Of a DNA stretch of 64,000 nucleotides, positions 26,257 to 36,380 are shown piece after piece (the stretch's first letter is position 1; the number at the start of each line of letters is the position of its first letter). The notes beneath the pieces were generated by a model. It worked only from the letters and a program-made list of their open reading frames with translations. It searched no databases and was not told the origin of the DNA. Origin of the DNA: Curtobacterium flaccumfaciens (GTDB taxonomy: Bacteria; Actinomycetota; Actinomycetes; Actinomycetales; Microbacteriaceae); assembly GCA_029689965.1 (NCBI GenBank), contig CP121450.1:3720001-3784000 (forward strand), written 5' to 3'. The position numbers were made by a program, and so were the translations under genes.

Positions 26257-27515
26257 GTGAAACGATCGTTTTTGTTGCGACAGCGTGTCCTGGTCGTGAG
26301 TGGGCTCGGGCTCATCGCCGCGACCTACGGCCTCGTCCGGTTGGCGTACGGACTGTTCCTGCCCGACGTGCAGCGCGACCTCGGGCTGTCCTCCGGTGCC
26401 GCCGGGTGGATCTCGTCCGGAGCGTCGGTGCTCTACTGCGTCGGCGCGCTCGTCGGGTTCGTCCTCGCCGCGAGGGTGCCGAGGGCCCTGGTGCTCGCGG
26501 CCGCGCTCGTCGCCGGAGCCGGGGCGCTCGGGATGGCGGGTGCTCCGGGCACGACGGTGTTCGGGGTGGCCTCGGTGATCGGGTCCGCGGGCGCGGGACT
26601 CGCCTCGCCCGCGCTCGTGCGGCTCGTCGCCGAACAGGTGCCGGACACCGTGCAGGGTCGAGCACAGTCGATCGTCAACGCGGGCACCGGGCCCGGGCTG
26701 GCGGGCGCGGGGGTGCTCGCGCTCGTGCTCCTGCCGGACTGGCGGACGGCATGGGTGGTATCGGCGTGTTCGCGCTGATGGTCGGAGGCGTCCTGCTCGC
26801 GGCGAGCCGCGGTGGCGGTGGCGGTGGCGGTGGCGGTGGCGGTGGCGGTGGATGCACGCAGCCCGCCGCTCCCGCACACCGCCCGGACCGCGCGTGGGCG
26901 CTCGCGCACCGCGGGGTGGTCGGCCTCGCCCTGGTGTTCGGCGCGGGTTCGGCGGTCGTCTGGACGTACGGCCGCTCGGCCCTGGTCGACGCCGGAGCAC
27001 CGGTCGCCGTCTCCGTCTCGGCGTGGATCGCGCTCGGCCTCGGCGGCGCAGCCGTGGTGCTGACGGCACGGTGGACGAGCCGTCTCCGTGCGGCGACGGC
27101 CTGGACCGCCACGACGGGTGCCGTGGCGGTGGCCGTCGTCGTCCTCGGCGTCTGGCCGCAGTCGACCGTGGCCGCGCTGGTGGCGTGCGCGGTCTTCGGC
27201 TGGGGCTACACCGCGGCGACCGGAGCGCTCATCACGTGGACGACCGAGATCGATCCTGACCGGTCGTCGGCGGGCACCTCGGTGCTCTTCGTGGCGCTCG
27301 TCCTCGGTCAGGCCGCGGGTGCTGCGCTGGCGGGAGTGCTCGTCGGATCGGCTGGCACCGTGGTGTCGTTCGTGGCCGGGGCTGTGGTGACCGCGGTCGG
27401 CGCTGCGCTCGGGCCGGTCGTCAGAGGATCGGCCGCAACTCGATCTTCCGGTTGCATGCCACCGACGCCTCGTTCGCGACGCGCAGGGCGGTCTCGGCAT
27501 CCGGCAGCTCCATGA
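26257..27515 (+). CDS. MFS transporter with a polyglycine loop, one frameshift
   Basis: About 410-420 residues, twelve helices. It starts GTG 26257 (VKRSFLLRQRVLVVSGLGLI) with LVRLAYGLFLPDVQRDLGLSSGAAGW in helix 1. The frame breaks near 26750 between helix 5 and 6 (DWRTAW/GIGVFALMVGG). The central loop contains 14 consecutive glycines from a GGTGGC repeat. The 3' end reads 95 bases into the convergent YCII gene and a frameshift may hide an earlier stop. Likely an efflux pump controlled by the adjacent TetR. Confidence 0.8.
26811..26852 (+). repeat. Coding microsatellite (GGTGGC)7
   Basis: Six GGTGGC units and a final GGTGGA encode 14 glycines in the cytoplasmic loop between helices 6 and 7 of the MFS protein. 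Because the unit is 6 bases, copy-number change keeps the frame and only alters loop length. Confidence 0.9.
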
Positions 27516-27759
27516 CCCAGAACCCGGCGACGAACTCGGCGGGGTCGCCGAGCAACCCCGGCGTCGTGGTCGCTTCGCCACCGCGGGCGTCGACCACGAC
27601 GGCGTCGGCGGGAGCGGACACCCCGGCCGCGATGACGACCGCGTCCCCGAGGCGCTGGTTGAGCGCGTCGACCGCGTCCATCTCGGCCCGGGAGGCGGAC
27701 TCGGTCCGACCGGCGGCCACGGCCTGCCCGTCGTCGATGACGTTGACGAGGAACTGCAT
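27421..27759 (-). CDS. YCII-related domain protein
   Basis: Intact 112-residue protein, MQFLVNVIDDGQAVAAGRTE to NRKIELRPIL, with the YCII/DGPF-type dimeric alpha+beta-barrel pattern: a first strand, a central helix (ASRAEMDAVDALNQRLGDAV), DPAEFVAGFWVMELPDAETALRVANEA. Related proteins in actinobacteria often lie beside ECF sigma factors, but none is close here. The start at 27759 has GGGGAGAG upstream. Function unknown. Confidence 0.8.
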   Translation of the reverse strand: MQFLVNVIDDGQAVAAGRTESASRAEMDAVDALNQRLGDAVVIAAGVSAPADAVVVDARGGEATTTPGLLGDPAEFVAGFWVMELPDAETALRVANEASVACNRKIELRPIL

Positions 27760-27976
27760 GGTCTCTCCCCTGCTCCGGTGCGGGAACGTCCTTCGCCGGA
27801 GGCTACTCCTGCGGTAGCGTGACGGCGAACACCCGATCCCGACGACAGCGGAGTCATGGCAACGAAGCGCTGAGCCGGCACCAGAGCCGGCTCCCCCTCC
27901 ACGCGGACCACCCGTCCGCGCGCTTCCTGTACGCCCGCGCGGCACCGACTCCGTGCGACGACACCGAGGGTCTCCC

Positions 27977-29244
27977 GTGTTCTCCATCCGCGCCCGTTTC
28001 CGGGCCTCGCTCTCCACGCTCTCCGAGCACCGCTTCGTCACGTTCGCGGTCCTCGTCGACACCATCGGCGCCGGCTTCACGCTGCCGCTGACGATCGTCT
28101 ACTTCACCCTGACGACCGACCTCTCGCTCGCGGTGATCGGCGTGCTGTCGACCGCTGCGTCACTGCTCGCACTGCCGATCGGGTTGCTCGGCGGAGTGGT
28201 CACCGACCGGTTCGGCGCCAAGGCGTCGATGATCACCAACAACCTGCTGTCCGCCGCCGGGTTCACGCTGTACCTCGTCGCCCACGACCCGGTGGTGGTG
28301 TTCGCGGCGATCTTCCTCGCGAACGCGTCCGAACGGCTCTACTGGACGTCGTGGACGGCGTACGTCCACGACCTGTCCGACGGCCGGCCGTTCGAGCGTT
28401 GGTTCGCCTTCCTCGAGGCCACGAAGGCCGCAGCCCTCGGCACCGGCGCGATCGTCGCCGCCATGACGCTCGCGGGCGGCGGCCACGACGGGCTGCGCTG
28501 GCTCGTGGTCGCGAACGTCGTGACGAGCGTCGCCGCAGCTGTCGTGTTCGCCTCGCAGCGCACCGGCGGTGTCCGGACGACCGCACCGCAGGCGCGGGAC
28601 CTCGACGACGTCCGGTCCGGGTCGCTCCGTGAGTTCGCCGCCGACCGGTCGATGCGACTGATCACGCTGGGACAGTTCCTGATCGGGCCGGCGATGGTGC
28701 TGCCGAACGTCGCGCTCAGCGTGCTGTTCGTCGAGCGGTGGCACATGCCCGCTGCCGTCGCACCCGTGCAGTTCGCGGTCGCGACCGGGCTCGCCGCCTG
28801 CCTGCAGACCTCGGTGACGAGGTGGGTCGCCGGCTTCGACCGCGGGGTGCTCGTCGCGGTCGGGGCAGCGATGACCGGGCTCACCGCCGTGCCGCTCATC
28901 GTGCTCCCACCGCTGGAGGGGGTCGCCGCCTGGGCGTACGTGGTCCTGGTCGCGGTGCTGCTGGCCGTGGCGGACATGATCGCGTTGCCGGCCGCGAACG
29001 CCGTGATGGCCGAGGCGCCGCACCCCCGGATCCGTGGCCGGGCCATCGGCGTGTTCCAGACCGCGAGCTTGGTCGGCACGGCGCTGTTCCCCTGTCGCTC
29101 GCGTTGCTCGACACGGAGGTGCCATGGGTGCTCTGGCTGCTGACCGCCGTGGTGTTCGCGGCGGCGGCCTGGGTGTGGCGGGCCGCGGTCGCCGGCCTGC
29201 CGGCCCGTGTGCGCATCGCGACGACGGCGGACGCCGACGGCTGA
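27977..29244 (+). CDS. MFS transporter, one frameshift
   Basis: About 422 residues, twelve helices. Starting GTG 27977: MFSIRARFRASLSTLSEHRFVTFAVLVDTIGAGF. Loop 2-3 has GVVTDRFGAKASM, the MFS motif. Later SERLYWTSWTAYVHDLSDG and PHPRIRGRAIGVFQTASLVGTALFP/LSLALLD, with the break near 29092 (C-run one short). It resembles drug or macrolide-type efflux pumps of the MefA class, but the substrate cannot be read. It stands alone, divergent from the YCII gene. Confidence 0.85.
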
Positions 29245-29262
29245 CGTGGCCACGACCGCGGC

Positions 29263-29376
29263 CGTTCCGCGCGTGGTGGGCCGAATCGCGCGTAGGAAGC
29301 GGAATCGCGCGTGGAGAGCAGTTCTTCCTGACCAGGTACGCGCGATTCCGCATTCCATTGCGGTGACGATGGAAAG
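29263..29376. repeat. Composite inverted repeat, family C, copy 3
   Basis: GAATCGCGCGTAGGAAGC, GAATCGCGCGTGGAGAGC and the inverse TACGCGCGATTCCGCATTCCATT, then CGATGGAAAGG. The blocks match copy 2 (5435-5570) in order. A half family A arm (GCGCCTCCAGTCC, 29412-29424) follows. Confidence 0.6.
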
Positions 29377-29452
29377 GAACGTCACCGCTGTGACGGGCGC
29401 AGGCGGGCACCGCGCCTCCAGTCCGACGGCCCCACCCGCTAGCGTGGTCCGC

Positions 29453-30722
29453 ATGGGGACGGCGACGGAGTGGACGCGGCTGCCCGTGGGCGCCGCGAAC
29501 TCCGTCAGGACGCGGTCCTCGCGATCGTCCTCGGTGCCGGCCTGGCCGTCACGACGACGCTCTACGGCTCCGCCGGAATGTACGACGACGACCAGGCCGT
29601 GTGGTGGGTCTCAGCGCTCATGATCATCGCGAACGCCGCGCCGATCGCGTTCCGCCGGCGCTGGCCGATGAGCGTCGCCGTCGTCTCGGCCCTGGCCTTC
29701 GCCGCGACGCAGGTGCTGCACGTCCCGGAGATCTTCCTCGTCAACTTCACCCTGTTCATCGCGCTCTACACAGTCGGGGCGTGGTGCTCCGACCGTGTGC
29801 GGGCCGAAGTGGTCCGCTGGGTGGTCATCGGCGGCATGTTCGCGTGGCTGTTCATCGTGATCGCGTTCGGCTGGGCGGTGCCGAACGCGCTGCCGAACGA
29901 CGGCGACGCACTCATCCCGCCGTACATCGCGTACTCGCTGCTCAACGTCGTGATCAACGTCATCTACTTCGGAGCCGCCTGGTACGTGGGGAACCGTGCG
30001 TGGGCCTCGGCCGTCGCGAAGCACGAGCTGGACGTCCGGACCGCCGAACTCGCCGCCGAACGCGAGCGCAGCGCCGCCCAGGCCGTGACGATCGAGCGCG
30101 TCCGGATCGCTCGTGAACTGCACGACGTCGTCGCCCACCACGTCTCGCTGATGGGCGTGCAGGCCGGGGCCGCCCGACGGGTGATCGACCGCGATCCGGC
30201 GCAGGCCACCGCGTCGCTCGGCGTGGTGGAGGAGAGCGCGCGCACCGCCGTCGAGGAGCTCCGTCGGATGCTCGGCACCCTCCGCTCCCACGACGACTCC
30301 TCCGCGGGCGACGACCACCGCGACGCACCGAGCACCGAGGGACTCGGTCGCATCGGGGAGCTCGCCGACGCCGCGCGCACGGCCGGTCACCCGACCGAGT
30401 ACGTGGTCGTCGGCGACGCACGGGAGGTCCCGCCGACGGTGTCCGCCGTGGCGTACCGGATCGCGCAGGAGGCCGTGACGAACGTCCTCAACACGCGGGA
30501 CCGACCGCGCAGGCCGACGTCCGCGTGCGGTACCTCGCCGACTGCGTCGAGGTCGAGGTCACCGACGACGGGCACGGCGACCGCGCTCCACGGCACACGG
30601 CCGGCAGCGGACTCGGCCACGTGGGCATGCGCGAACGCGTCGCCGCGGTGGGCGGACGGATCGAGATCGGGCCGCGCGCCCGGGGAGGCTACCTGGTGCG
30701 GGCATGGCTGCCGACGACCTGA
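29453..30722 (+). CDS. Two-component sensor histidine kinase (HisKA_3 type), two frameshifts
   Basis: About 422 residues, membrane-bound. Several membrane helices ([17 protein letters not shown] through [13 protein letters not shown]) precede a coiled segment and the dimerisation/phosphoacceptor box [18 protein letters not shown] (His in ELHD). The HATPase part is in two frames: [21 protein letters not shown] (N-box), then [12 protein letters not shown] and [19 protein letters not shown]. Breaks near 29510 and 30500. Overlaps the response regulator start. Targets unknown; the downstream ABC exporter is the obvious candidate. Confidence 0.9.
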
Positions 30723-31394
30723 CGATCGTGCTCGCGGACGACCAGGACCTCGTCCGGGCCGGCTTCCGCGTCATCCTCGAGTCCGAGCCGGGGTTCCGCG
30801 TCGTCGGCGAGGCAGCGGACGGCGCCGAGGCCGTCGATGCCGTCCGGCGACACCGGCCGGACGTGGTCTGCCTCGACGTCCAGATGCCGAACGTCGACGG
30901 GCTCGAGGCGGCACGGCGGATCGCGGCGCTCCCGGATCCCTCGGCGGTGCTCGTGCTGACGACGTTCGACCACGACGACGCCCTCTTCCAGGCGCTCGAG
31001 GCCGGCGCGAGCGGGTTCCTGCTGAAGAACGCCTCGCCCGAACGGCTGATCGACGCGGTTCGCACGGTGGCCGCGGGTGACGCGCTGCTGGCCCCGGACG
31101 TGACGCGGCGGGTGATCAGTCGGGCGACGGCGACCGCCGCCCCCGCGAGCGCCGACGCCGTGCCCGCCGCCGAAGTGGCGCTGGCGTCCGCGGGGCTCAC
31201 CGAGCGCGAGACCGAGGTCCTGCGGCTGCTCGCCCGGGGCCTGAGCAACGCCGAGATCGCCGCCGAGCTGTTCGTCGGGGACGCGACCGTCAAGACCCAC
31301 GTGTCGAACGTGCTGCAGAAGCTTCGGCCTCCGCGACCGCATCCAGGCCGTCGTCTGGGCGTTCGAGCACGGCGTCGCCGGCACCGCGGGCTGA
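30704..31394 (+). CDS. LuxR/NarL family response regulator, one frameshift
   Basis: About 230 residues. Receiver domain: [30 protein letters not shown] (phosphoacceptor Asp), [14 protein letters not shown] and [10 protein letters not shown] (conserved Lys). C-terminal Lux[47 protein letters not shown], then after a break near 31325 [22 protein letters not shown]. Overlaps the kinase gene by 19 bases. The stop codon lies inside the tandem repeat at 31380-31465. Confidence 0.92.
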
Positions 31395-31465
31395 GCCGAC
31401 GCTCCAGCGGATCCGGCACCGCGGGCTGAGCCGACGCTCCAGCCGGATCCGGCACCGCGGGCTGA
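31380..31465. repeat. Tandem repeat of 35-36 bp, about 2.4 copies, starting in the response-regulator 3' end
   Basis: The unit GGCACCGCGGGCTGAGCCGA plus CGCTCCAGCGGATCC repeats at 31380-31414 and 31415-31450 and partly at 31451-31465. The first unit contains the last codons and TGA stop of the regulator, so the gene end has been copied downstream. The remaining gap to 31599 holds the promoter region of the ABC genes and nothing else I recognise. Confidence 0.85.
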
Positions 31466-31599
31466 CCCCGATCGCCCCCGCTCCCCCGCTCGGCGGAGCC
31501 GCGCGCACCCCGATCCCCGTCCCCAGCCGGAGGCACCGCACCGCCCCTGCGCAATAGCGTTGACGCAGGCGGGTCGAACCGCCGCGAGAGGGGAACGAC

Positions 31600-32480
31600 A
31601 TGCTCACCATCGACGGGGTGACCAAGCAGTACGGCGACCGCCGCGTGCTCGACGAGGTCACGTTCACGGTCGGTGACGGACGCCTGACCGGTTTCGTCGG
31701 CGGCAACGGCGCCGGCAAGACCACCACGATGCGGATCCTGCTCGGCGTGCTGCAGGCCGACGCCGGCACCGTGTCGATTGACGGCACGACCATCGGCCCG
31801 GCCGACCGGCGCCGGTTCGGCTACATGCCCGAGGAACGCGGGCTGTACCCGAAGATGCCCGTCGCCGAGCAGATCACGTACTTCGCCCGGCTGCACGGCG
31901 TCGACAAGCGCACCGCAGCGAGCCGCACCACCGACCTGCTCGACCGGCTCGGCCTGGCGCCGCACGCCGACGACGCCGTCGAGAAGCTCTCGCTCGGCAA
32001 CCAGCAGCGCGTGCAGGTCGCGGCAGCGCTCGCCCACGACCCCGAGGTCCTCGTGCTCGACGAGCCGTTCTCCGGCCTCGACCCGATGGCCGTCGACGTC
32101 GTGCTCGCCGTGCTGCGCGAGGCCGCGGCCGGCGGTGTCCCGGTGCTCTTCTCGAGCCACCAGCTGGACGTCGTCGAGCGGCTCTGCGACGACGTCGTGG
32201 TGATCGCCGGCGGCACCATCCGCGCCGCGGGACCGCAGGACGAGCTGCGCAAGCAGGCCGGGCCCCCGGCGTGGGAGCTGCTCGTGGAGGGCGACGTCGC
32301 CTGGCTCCGCGACGAACCGGGCGTCACCGTCCGCGAGTTCGACGGCGGCTACGCCGTCTTCGAAGCCGACGACACCACCGCCCAGCGGGTCCTGCAGCGG
32401 GCCGTCCAGCACGGCACCGTCGGTCGTTCTCGCCGCGTGTCCCGCGGCTCAGCGAGGTCTTCCGGGAGGTCGTCCGATGA
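31600..32480 (+). CDS. ABC transporter ATPase (NatA-like), one frameshift
   Basis: About 293 residues. Walker A is GGNGAGKTTTM, Q-loop region YMPEERGLYPKMPV, signature LSLGNQQRVQ, Walker B EVLVLDEPFSGLDP and H-loop SSHQLD. The C-terminal extension typical of DrrA/NatA exporters follows. The frame breaks near 32425; the true tail reads PRLSEVFREVVR. GAGAGGGGAACGAC precedes the ATG. ATGA overlap with the permease gene. Together they likely form an ATP-driven sodium or drug exporter. Confidence 0.92.
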
Positions 32481-33553
32481 ACGGCTCGTTCGTCCAGTCC
32501 GTGCGGCTCGTCGCCGCGCGCGAGATCCAGGCACGCGTCCGCAGCAAGGCGTTCGTCGTGTCCGCCTGCATCCTCATCCTGATGGTCGTCGCCTCGATCG
32601 TCGTCGGCGGCATCATCGGCAAGGCGACCGCGGGCGACACCACCCCGGTCGCGGTCGTCGACGGCGTCAGCCTGCCCACGAGCAAGGGGCTCGACGTCAC
32701 GGAGGCACCGACCGTCGCCGCCGCCGAACGACTCGTCGAGAACGGTGACGTCGACGCGGCGGTCCTGCCCTCGGACGACCCGCTCGGCTACAAGGTCGTC
32801 GGTCTCGACGACGCCCCGACCGACGTCGTGCAGGCACTCAGCGTCTCGCCCCGCATCGAGCTGCTCGACCCGAACGCGATCCCCGGTGGGCTCATCTACA
32901 TCGTCGCGCTGGCGTTCGGGGTGGTGTACTTCGCCTCGGCCGTGACGTTCGGCCAGTCGATCGCACAGAGCGTCGTCGAGGAGAAGTCCACCCGGGTGGT
33001 CGAGATCCTGATGGCCGCGATCCCGGCACGGGCGCTGCTCGCCGGCAAGGTCCTCGGCAACAGCGTCATGGCGTTCGCGCAGATCGTCGCGGTGGCGATC
33101 GCGGCGGCGGTGACGCTCGCAGTCACCGGGCAGGACAACATGTTCACCGTCCTCGGCCCCAGCATGCTGTGGTTCGTCGGCTTCTTCGCGATCGGGTTCG
33201 TGCTCATCGCCTCGCTGTTCGCGGCCGCCGCGGTGCTCGTCTCCCGCCAGGAGGACGTCGGCAGCGTCACCACCCCGGTGATGATGCTCGTGATGATCCC
33301 CTACATCCTGATCATCGTCGCGTACAACAACCCGACCATCCTCGGCGTCATGTCCTACGTGCCGTTCAGCGCGCCGATCGGCATGCCGATGCGGATCTTC
33401 CTCGGGACCGCCGAGTGGTGGGAGCCGGTGCTGTCCCTGGTGATCGTGGCCGTCTCGGTCGTCCTCGTCGTCGTCATCGGGGCGCGGATCTACGAGAACG
33501 CGCTCCTGCGCACCGGCAGCCGGGTGAAGCTGGCGGAGGCGCTGCGCGGCTGA
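32477..33553 (+). CDS. ABC-2 type permease (NatB-like)
   Basis: Intact 358-residue membrane protein. A first helix (VVSACILILMVVASIVVGGIIG) is followed by a roughly 120-residue extracytoplasmic domain and then five or six helices, including YIVALAFGVVYFASAVTFGQSIAQSVVEEKSTRVVEILMAAI, a conserved ABC-2 motif. It ends with RIYENALLRTGSRVKLAEAL, typical of NatB-type permeases. Partner of the overlapping ATPase. Confidence 0.9.
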   Translation: MNGSFVQSVRLVAAREIQARVRSKAFVVSACILILMVVASIVVGGIIGKATAGDTTPVAVVDGVSLPTSKGLDVTEAPTVAAAERLVENGDVDAAVLPSDDPLGYKVVGLDDAPTDVVQALSVSPRIELLDPNAIPGGLIYIVALAFGVVYFASAVTFGQSIAQSVVEEKSTRVVEILMAAIPARALLAGKVLGNSVMAFAQIVAVAIAAAVTLAVTGQDNMFTVLGPSMLWFVGFFAIGFVLIASLFAAAAVLVSRQEDVGSVTTPVMMLVMIPYILIIVAYNNPTILGVMSYVPFSAPIGMPMRIFLGTAEWWEPVLSLVIVAVSVVLVVVIGARIYENALLRTGSRVKLAEALRG

Positions 33554-33561
33554 GGCCGCAG

Positions 33562-33622
33562 GACCGGACTGAAGGCACGGATCACGTGAGCTGGTCGGCT
33601 CACGTGATCCGGGCCTCCGGTC
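33562..33622. terminator. Long hairpin between convergent genes (family A, copy 5)
   Basis: GACCGGACTGAAGGCACGG and ATCACGTGAG pair with CTCACGTGAT and CCGGGCCTCCGGTC. It lies between the ABC permease stop (33553) and the XRE regulator stop (33621). Confidence 0.7.
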
Positions 33623-33854
33623 ATCGATCCGTCCGCACCGAGAAGACGTCGCCCGGCTGGCAGCCGAGGACCTCGCAGAGGCGGGTGAGCGTGGAGAACC
33701 GGATCGCCCGCGCCCGGTTGTTCTTGAGCACCGACAGGTTCACCACGGTGACGCCGACACGGTCGGCCAACTCGGTCAACGTCATCCCCCGCGCGGCGAG
33801 CAGTTCGTCGAGGTGGCAGACGACCGCGTGGCCGTCCTCCTGTTCCGGGGGCAT
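33621..33854 (-). CDS. XRE-type helix-turn-helix regulator
   Basis: Intact 77-residue single-domain HTH protein: HLDELLAARGMTLTELADRVGVTVVNLSVLKNNRARAIRFSTLTRLCEVLGCQPGDVF is the YozG/Cro-C1-like fold that accompanies DUF2975 membrane proteins. Its start overlaps the DUF2975 stop (TGATG). The pair probably controls its own promoter upstream of 34465. Confidence 0.9.
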   Translation of the reverse strand: MPPEQEDGHAVVCHLDELLAARGMTLTELADRVGVTVVNLSVLKNNRARAIRFSTLTRLCEVLGCQPGDVFSVRTDR

Positions 33855-34465
33855 CAGACCAGCCCGGACTGGTCGCGAACCATCCGCTGCGAGGCGGTCA
33901 GGGCGAACCGGAAGCAGATGACCACGAGCAGGCCGAGGTAGACGGGCAGGAGCTGGTGGTCCACGACCGGTGTGGGCAACCGTCCGTCCCAGCCGAGCCC
34001 GGAGACGACCCAGTTCCAGCCCATGCGACGGACGAACGCCGGGACGAACCCGGCGACGAGGACGGCAGCGGCGAGCCAGTCCAGGATCCGGGTCGTCGAT
34101 CGGTCGAAGAGCCCGCCGCGCGAGATCTTCCAGGCCACGGCGGCAACGAGCGCGATCAGTGCGCTGACCAGGACCACCTCGAGGGCATCGGCGACGCGGA
34201 TGTACCCGATGGCGCCACCCGGCACGTCCGCCGTCGGCACCCGGAGGACGAGCTGGTCGGCCGTGACCGTCGCACCGCCGGGCGGCTGCGGGACGTCGTT
34301 CGTCACGGTGGTCCGGACGGGCACCGACACCGTCGCGGACGTGACCGAACGGACGAGCAGGTCCACGTAGCGCCAGACCACGATCACGATGCCGATCCCG
34401 CACGCGACGACGTAGGCCAGGTAGGAGTTCCGCCCACGGGGCGGTTCGTAGACGGGTGCGGTCAT
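33854..34465 (-). CDS. DUF2975 membrane protein
   Basis: Intact 203-residue protein with four membrane helices (YLAYVVACGIGIVIVVWRYV, VLVSALIALVAAVAWKIS, DWLAAAVLVAGFVPAFV, LLPVYLGLLVVICFRFAL) and an extracytoplasmic Thr/Val-rich loop. The loop sequence GGLFDRSTTR before helix 3 is typical of DUF2975. AGGGAGAAGCC precedes the ATG. Paired with the XRE gene as in many actinobacteria and firmicutes. Function unknown. Confidence 0.82.
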   Translation of the reverse strand: MTAPVYEPPRGRNSYLAYVVACGIGIVIVVWRYVDLLVRSVTSATVSVPVRTTVTNDVPQPPGGATVTADQLVLRVPTADVPGGAIGYIRVADALEVVLVSALIALVAAVAWKISRGGLFDRSTTRILDWLAAAVLVAGFVPAFVRRMGWNWVVSGLGWDGRLPTPVVDHQLLPVYLGLLVVICFRFALTASQRMVRDQSGLV

Positions 34466-34484
34466 GGCTTCTCCCTGTCGATCA

Positions 34485-34530
34485 TCGATACCATCGAATG
34501 TCGATGCAACGATAAACGATAGGTGCAGAT
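34485..34530 (-). promoter_or_regulatory. AT-rich control region upstream of the DUF2975-XRE pair
   Basis: This short AT-rich stretch contains repeated ATCGATG/CATCGA words (CATCGAATGTCGATG) and TATCGTTTATCGTTG on the minus strand, unlike the surrounding GC-rich DNA. It is the natural place for the promoter and an XRE operator. Confidence 0.4.
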
Positions 34531-34555
34531 GGCGCAACGACCGGCGCGAAGCTGC

Positions 34556-35619
34556 CTACAGCAGTCCGAAGACCGCCTGCGCACCGAGGCTCGTCGCCGC
34601 AACGAGCACCCACAGCGCGATCCCGAGCAACATCGGTCGGAACCCCGCGCGCCGGAGTGCGCCGAAGTCCGTCGAGACGCCGATCGCGGCCAACGCCACC
34701 GTGATGAGGAACGTCGCGGCGGTCGAGAACGCCGGGGCCGCGGTGGCCGGCAGCACCCCGACGGTCCGGAGCAGGACCACCACGAGGAACCCGATGAGGA
34801 ACCACGGCACCAGCCGGAACACACGGATGCCCCGGCGCGACCCGGCCCGTCGGCGGAGGCGAGCTGCTCGCGGGCGGTGCGCCGTGCCTCCAGGCCGGCC
34901 AGACCGACCACGATCGGGATGATCATGAGCGTCCGGACCAGCTTCACGACGACGGCGGCGTCGGTCGCCTGGCGACCGTAGACCGTCGCCGTCGCGACCA
35001 CCGACGACGTGTCGTTGACGGCGGTGCCCGCGAAGACGCCGAAGGCGTGCTGCGACAGACCGAGCGCGTGCCCGAGGAGCGGGAAGACGAAGACGGCGGC
35101 GATGTTGCAGAGGAAGATCGTCGACATCGCGTACGCGACGTCCGCGCTGACCGCACCGATGACGGGGGTGACCGCCGCGATCGCCGACGCGCCGCAGATG
35201 CCCGTGCCGACGCCGATGAGCGTCCGGAGCGCACCCGAGACCCGCAGCAGACGACCGATGCCCCACGCCGCGGCGAGACACACCACCAGCGTCGCCAGCA
35301 TCACCGGGAGGGTCTCACCGCCGATCCGGAGCACCTCGCCGATGGACAGCTGCGCGCCGAGCAGGACCACCGCGAACTGCAGCACCCGACCGGACGCGAA
35401 CTTCACGCCCGGCAGGAGCACACCGAGGTCGCCGTCCCCTCCGTCGTCAGGACGGCGGCGCCGCACGAGCCACCCGACGACGGCTCCGATGACGACCGCC
35501 GGGACGGGGCCGCCGAGCACCGGGAGCTGCAGGCCGACGAGGGTGGCGGCGAGTCCGATCGCCACCGCGAGCGCGACACCGGGGACGGCAGCGGCGACGT
35601 CCGTGCGTGAGGAGGGCAT
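34556..35619 (-). CDS. YeiH/UPF0324 family putative sulfate exporter, one frameshift
   Basis: About 354 residues, about ten helices. Family features include LLGAQLSIGEVLRIGG, GIGRLLRVSG, LIGVGTGICGASAIAAVTPVI (highly conserved), FAGTAVNDTSSVVATATVYG and a final FGALRRAGFRPMLLGIALWV. Breaks near 34850. ATG 35619 is one of two close starts. Members are annotated as sulfate exporters or cysteine-related transporters, with little direct biochemistry. In the raw sequence it is joined to the upstream lipoprotein ORF; I treat that as an indel artefact. Confidence 0.85.
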
Positions 35620-35651
35620 GCCACCCAGCATGGCAGGACGCCGGGCAGCCG

Positions 35652-36243
35652 TCAGTCGATGGGAGGCGTCCCCGCGCATCACGACGCGACCGGCGGAGTC
35701 GTCCCACGTGAAGATCGCGTTCGTGCGACCGCTCGCGGTCGCGGTCGTCTCGTCGGGCTTCGCGTAGTGGTACGTCACCGCGATCGTGGACGGGTCGGTC
35801 CGGCTGACGTCGGGGACGAACGCGTACTGCACCTTGGTCGCGGTGCCGAGGCACCGCCCCTGGTGGAAGAGGAGGATCGCGACGGGCGAGCTCCCGGTCG
35901 CACGCTCGACGCTCACCGTGACCCAGGACAACGGCGCGCACGCGTCGTAGCCCGAGACGTCGGCGTTCGCGGCGTCCCACTTCGCGTCCTCGAGGCCGGC
36001 CGGCAGCGGGAGGGCGGCGATCGGTCCGGCCGCGGCCTCCGAGCCCTCGGACGGGCCGCACGTCGGCGTGGGCGCGGTCGTCGGCGTCGGCGTCGCCGCG
36101 GTCGACGTCGGCGTCGGCGTCGGCGTCGCGGTCACCGTACGGGTGGCAGTCGGTGCCGCGGTCGTCCCACCGCTGCACCCGGTCAGGGCTGCGGCGAGCG
36201 CCGCGACGATCACGAGGCCCCCGGTCGTGGTCAATGCACGCAT
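35652..36243 (-). CDS. LppP/LprE-like lipoprotein, end frameshifted
   Basis: About 197 residues. Signal peptide MRALTTTGGLVIVAALAAALTGC with lipobox LTGC, a TPTPTPTS-rich linker encoded by GTCGGC repeats, then AKWDAANADVSGYDACAPLSWVTVSVE, AILLFHQGRCLGTATK and VTYHYAKPDETTATASGRTNAIFTWDDSAGRVVM, typical of the LppP/LprE family of unknown function. The natural ending is probably RGTPPID at 35652; one extra base makes the raw frame read on into the transporter gene. Confidence 0.75.
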
Positions 36244-36380
36244 CCCCACAGGCTGCTCCTCCGCGTCCACCGGGTTCACGGCGTACTCTTGGGTTCGGAA
36301 GCAACGACGATTCCGGCCATGCCTCGTCGTGCGCACCTCCCCACCGCGCGACGGGCGAGAACTGCGACCAAGAGCCCCGC

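Noticed and set aside
26700..26860. Phase-variable frameshift caused by the GGTGGC repeat
   Set aside because: The frame break is upstream of the repeat (near 26750) and the unit length is a multiple of three, so copy changes cannot switch the frame.
34462..36336. A lipoprotein-YeiH transporter fusion of 624 codons
   Set aside because: The lipoprotein has a natural ending (RGTPPID) one base out of frame, and no such fusion is known; an indel is the simpler explanation.
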